Assembly (NCBI GenBank): GCA_902702965.1
Contig: CACRXP010000308.1
Span: forward strand, 252,179-316,178
Direction: 5' to 3'
DNA length: 64,000 bases
Origin: Spirometra erinaceieuropaei
Taxonomy: Eukaryota; Platyhelminthes; Cestoda; Diphyllobothriidea; Diphyllobothriidae
Part shown: one piece after another, positions 63,331-64,000 of the stretch
Layout: each line of letters opens with the position of its first letter
Numbering within the stretch: position 1 is the first letter of the stretch
Position numbers and translations under genes: made by a program
The notes under the pieces: model-generated
The model's database searches: none
The model's input: the letters and a program-made list of their open reading frames with translations, nothing else
Told to the model about the DNA's origin: nothing

Positions 63331-64000
63331 ATCAGTATATTTCAGGGAAAGTAGGTGTGTACCTTTGAAATCCCTATTGGTTACATTCAGAGGATATATA
63401 TGGAGGAAATGGAAAAGAAATAACATGAAAGAAATGCGAGGGGAATAGCGAAAACTGTACAGATGAACACAGAATGTCATACGTTAACATATTTTAGAGG
63501 CACATTAACTTGTTTTGTTGATTAAATACAGCGGACAGTTGAGGTACACTTAAGAAACGATAAAAGACGTAAAATTGTTTGGTCTACAGGCATCGTGGTG
63601 AATGCGAACAGCGGTGTGCGACGTGGCCGAAGCTTACTAAATTATATAAACATATGTAACTTAAATGCTGGTAGTAGCATCCTTATAACACTAAATTGTC
63701 AGCTTTGGCTGTCAAGGTGGCCGTAGTCCGGTGGTATTGTGGTGCGCGCTACAATGCTGATCTAGTCTCCATTTGAAAGTATCTACCGAGCCCGACATAA
63801 CAACATCCTCACACAAGGAATTTCAAGCTCCAACCACTCTGTTTGAGAAGAAGAACTTTCGGGTGTCTTGCCGGGCACCAGCCACACGCAGTTTGAGTGG
63901 ATGGCCTCTCAGGTTAGTCATAGTCGCCAACTCGAAGAAGTCTCCAAACGCGAGGCAGCAGCACTGATTGCGCACGATGCGGAAAGCTTGTATCAGGTCC
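63331..64000 (-). mobile_element. LINE A4 3' end (family A), runs off the window
   Basis: A minus-strand family-A LINE. The 3' UTR shows the family block GTAACCAATAGGG near 63375-63388, as in the A3 3' end, and a tail of TATACTGATACTGATA at about 63324-63340. The coding part enters from the right edge of the window, so the element continues beyond 64000. Confidence 0.75.
63759..64000 (-). pseudogene. LINE A4 ORF2 C-terminus (partial)
   Basis: The minus strand from 64000 reads DLIQAFRIVRNQCCCLAFGD, FFELATMTNLRGHPLKLRVA, RQDTRKFFFSNRVVGA, then TGA at 63823-63825 where A, A2 and A3 have Trp, then NSLCEDVVMSGSVDTFKWRL. It matches the C-terminal block of the family (FFELARTANLRGHAYKLK in A2). Partial at the window edge. 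Confidence 0.75.

Noticed and set aside
63715..63760. tRNA A-box-like sequence (TAGTCCGGTGGTA)
   Set aside because: No B box follows at proper distance; it lies in the 3' UTR of LINE A4.
16159..63825. TGA read as Trp (stops at Trp positions in LINE A, A2 and A4)
   Set aside because: TAA and TAG stops and frameshifts are equally present, and flatworm nuclear genes use the standard code; simple TGG to TGA decay explains it.

Overview
The window looks like repeat-dense nuclear DNA of a flatworm, most likely a tapeworm or fluke. It carries CR1/Perere-like LINEs, an RTE-like LINE with a C2H2 finger tail, a GIY-YIG Penelope-like element and a Merlin-type (IS1016-related) transposase. This mix is typical of Platyhelminthes. 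The taxonomic call is inference. I see no bacterial or phage architecture and no convincing intact host gene. One assembly gap of 667 N lies at 28593-29259.

Layout. 1-3250: a satellite array of 155-bp units with 116-bp short variants and a 1160-bp higher-order period. 3552-4016: a Merlin transposase fragment (minus). 4978-5050: degenerate telomere-like repeats. 7560-13376: nest 1, an old CR1/L2-like LINE (minus) split by a Penelope-like element (plus), which is itself split by a 379-bp insert with a 6-bp target-site duplication and a hammerhead-ribozyme-like core. 13903-32588: nest 2, a single LINE ('family B', minus) cut into four pieces by three later insertions: LINE A (14578-19658, minus), LINE A2 (20256-25197, plus) and a second family-B copy (27403-31436, plus, containing the N gap). 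32589-38661: mostly unassigned AT-rich DNA with one possible host exon and a decayed duplicate of it. 38662-41825: LINE C (minus). 41826-43930: RTE-like LINE 3' end with several C2H2 fingers (minus). 43931-47910: unassigned. 47911-55063: nest 3, LINE A3 (plus) inserted into a closely related 5'-truncated LINE A3' (minus), giving inverted arms of about 2.28 kb. 56420-56531: a perfect 37-bp inverted repeat. 58920-62770: LINE D (minus). 63331-64000: the 3' end of a further family-A LINE (minus).

How it works together. Nearly all coding potential belongs to retroelements: an ORF1 RNA-binding protein, and an ORF2 with apurinic-like endonuclease plus reverse transcriptase. Almost all are inactivated by stops and frameshifts; LINE A ORF1 (501 codons) is the only long retroelement reading frame still intact. 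The most unusual signal is shared by all three family-A LINEs whose 5' ends are visible. Each has, at the start of ORF1 and in antisense, a tRNA-like sequence with good Pol III A and B boxes, about 120-180 bp downstream of a conserved 5'-UTR motif. ORF1 is translated through the antisense tRNA. The second is the hammerhead-bearing 379-bp insert in the Penelope-like element, which resembles an animal retrozyme or a solo Penelope terminal repeat.
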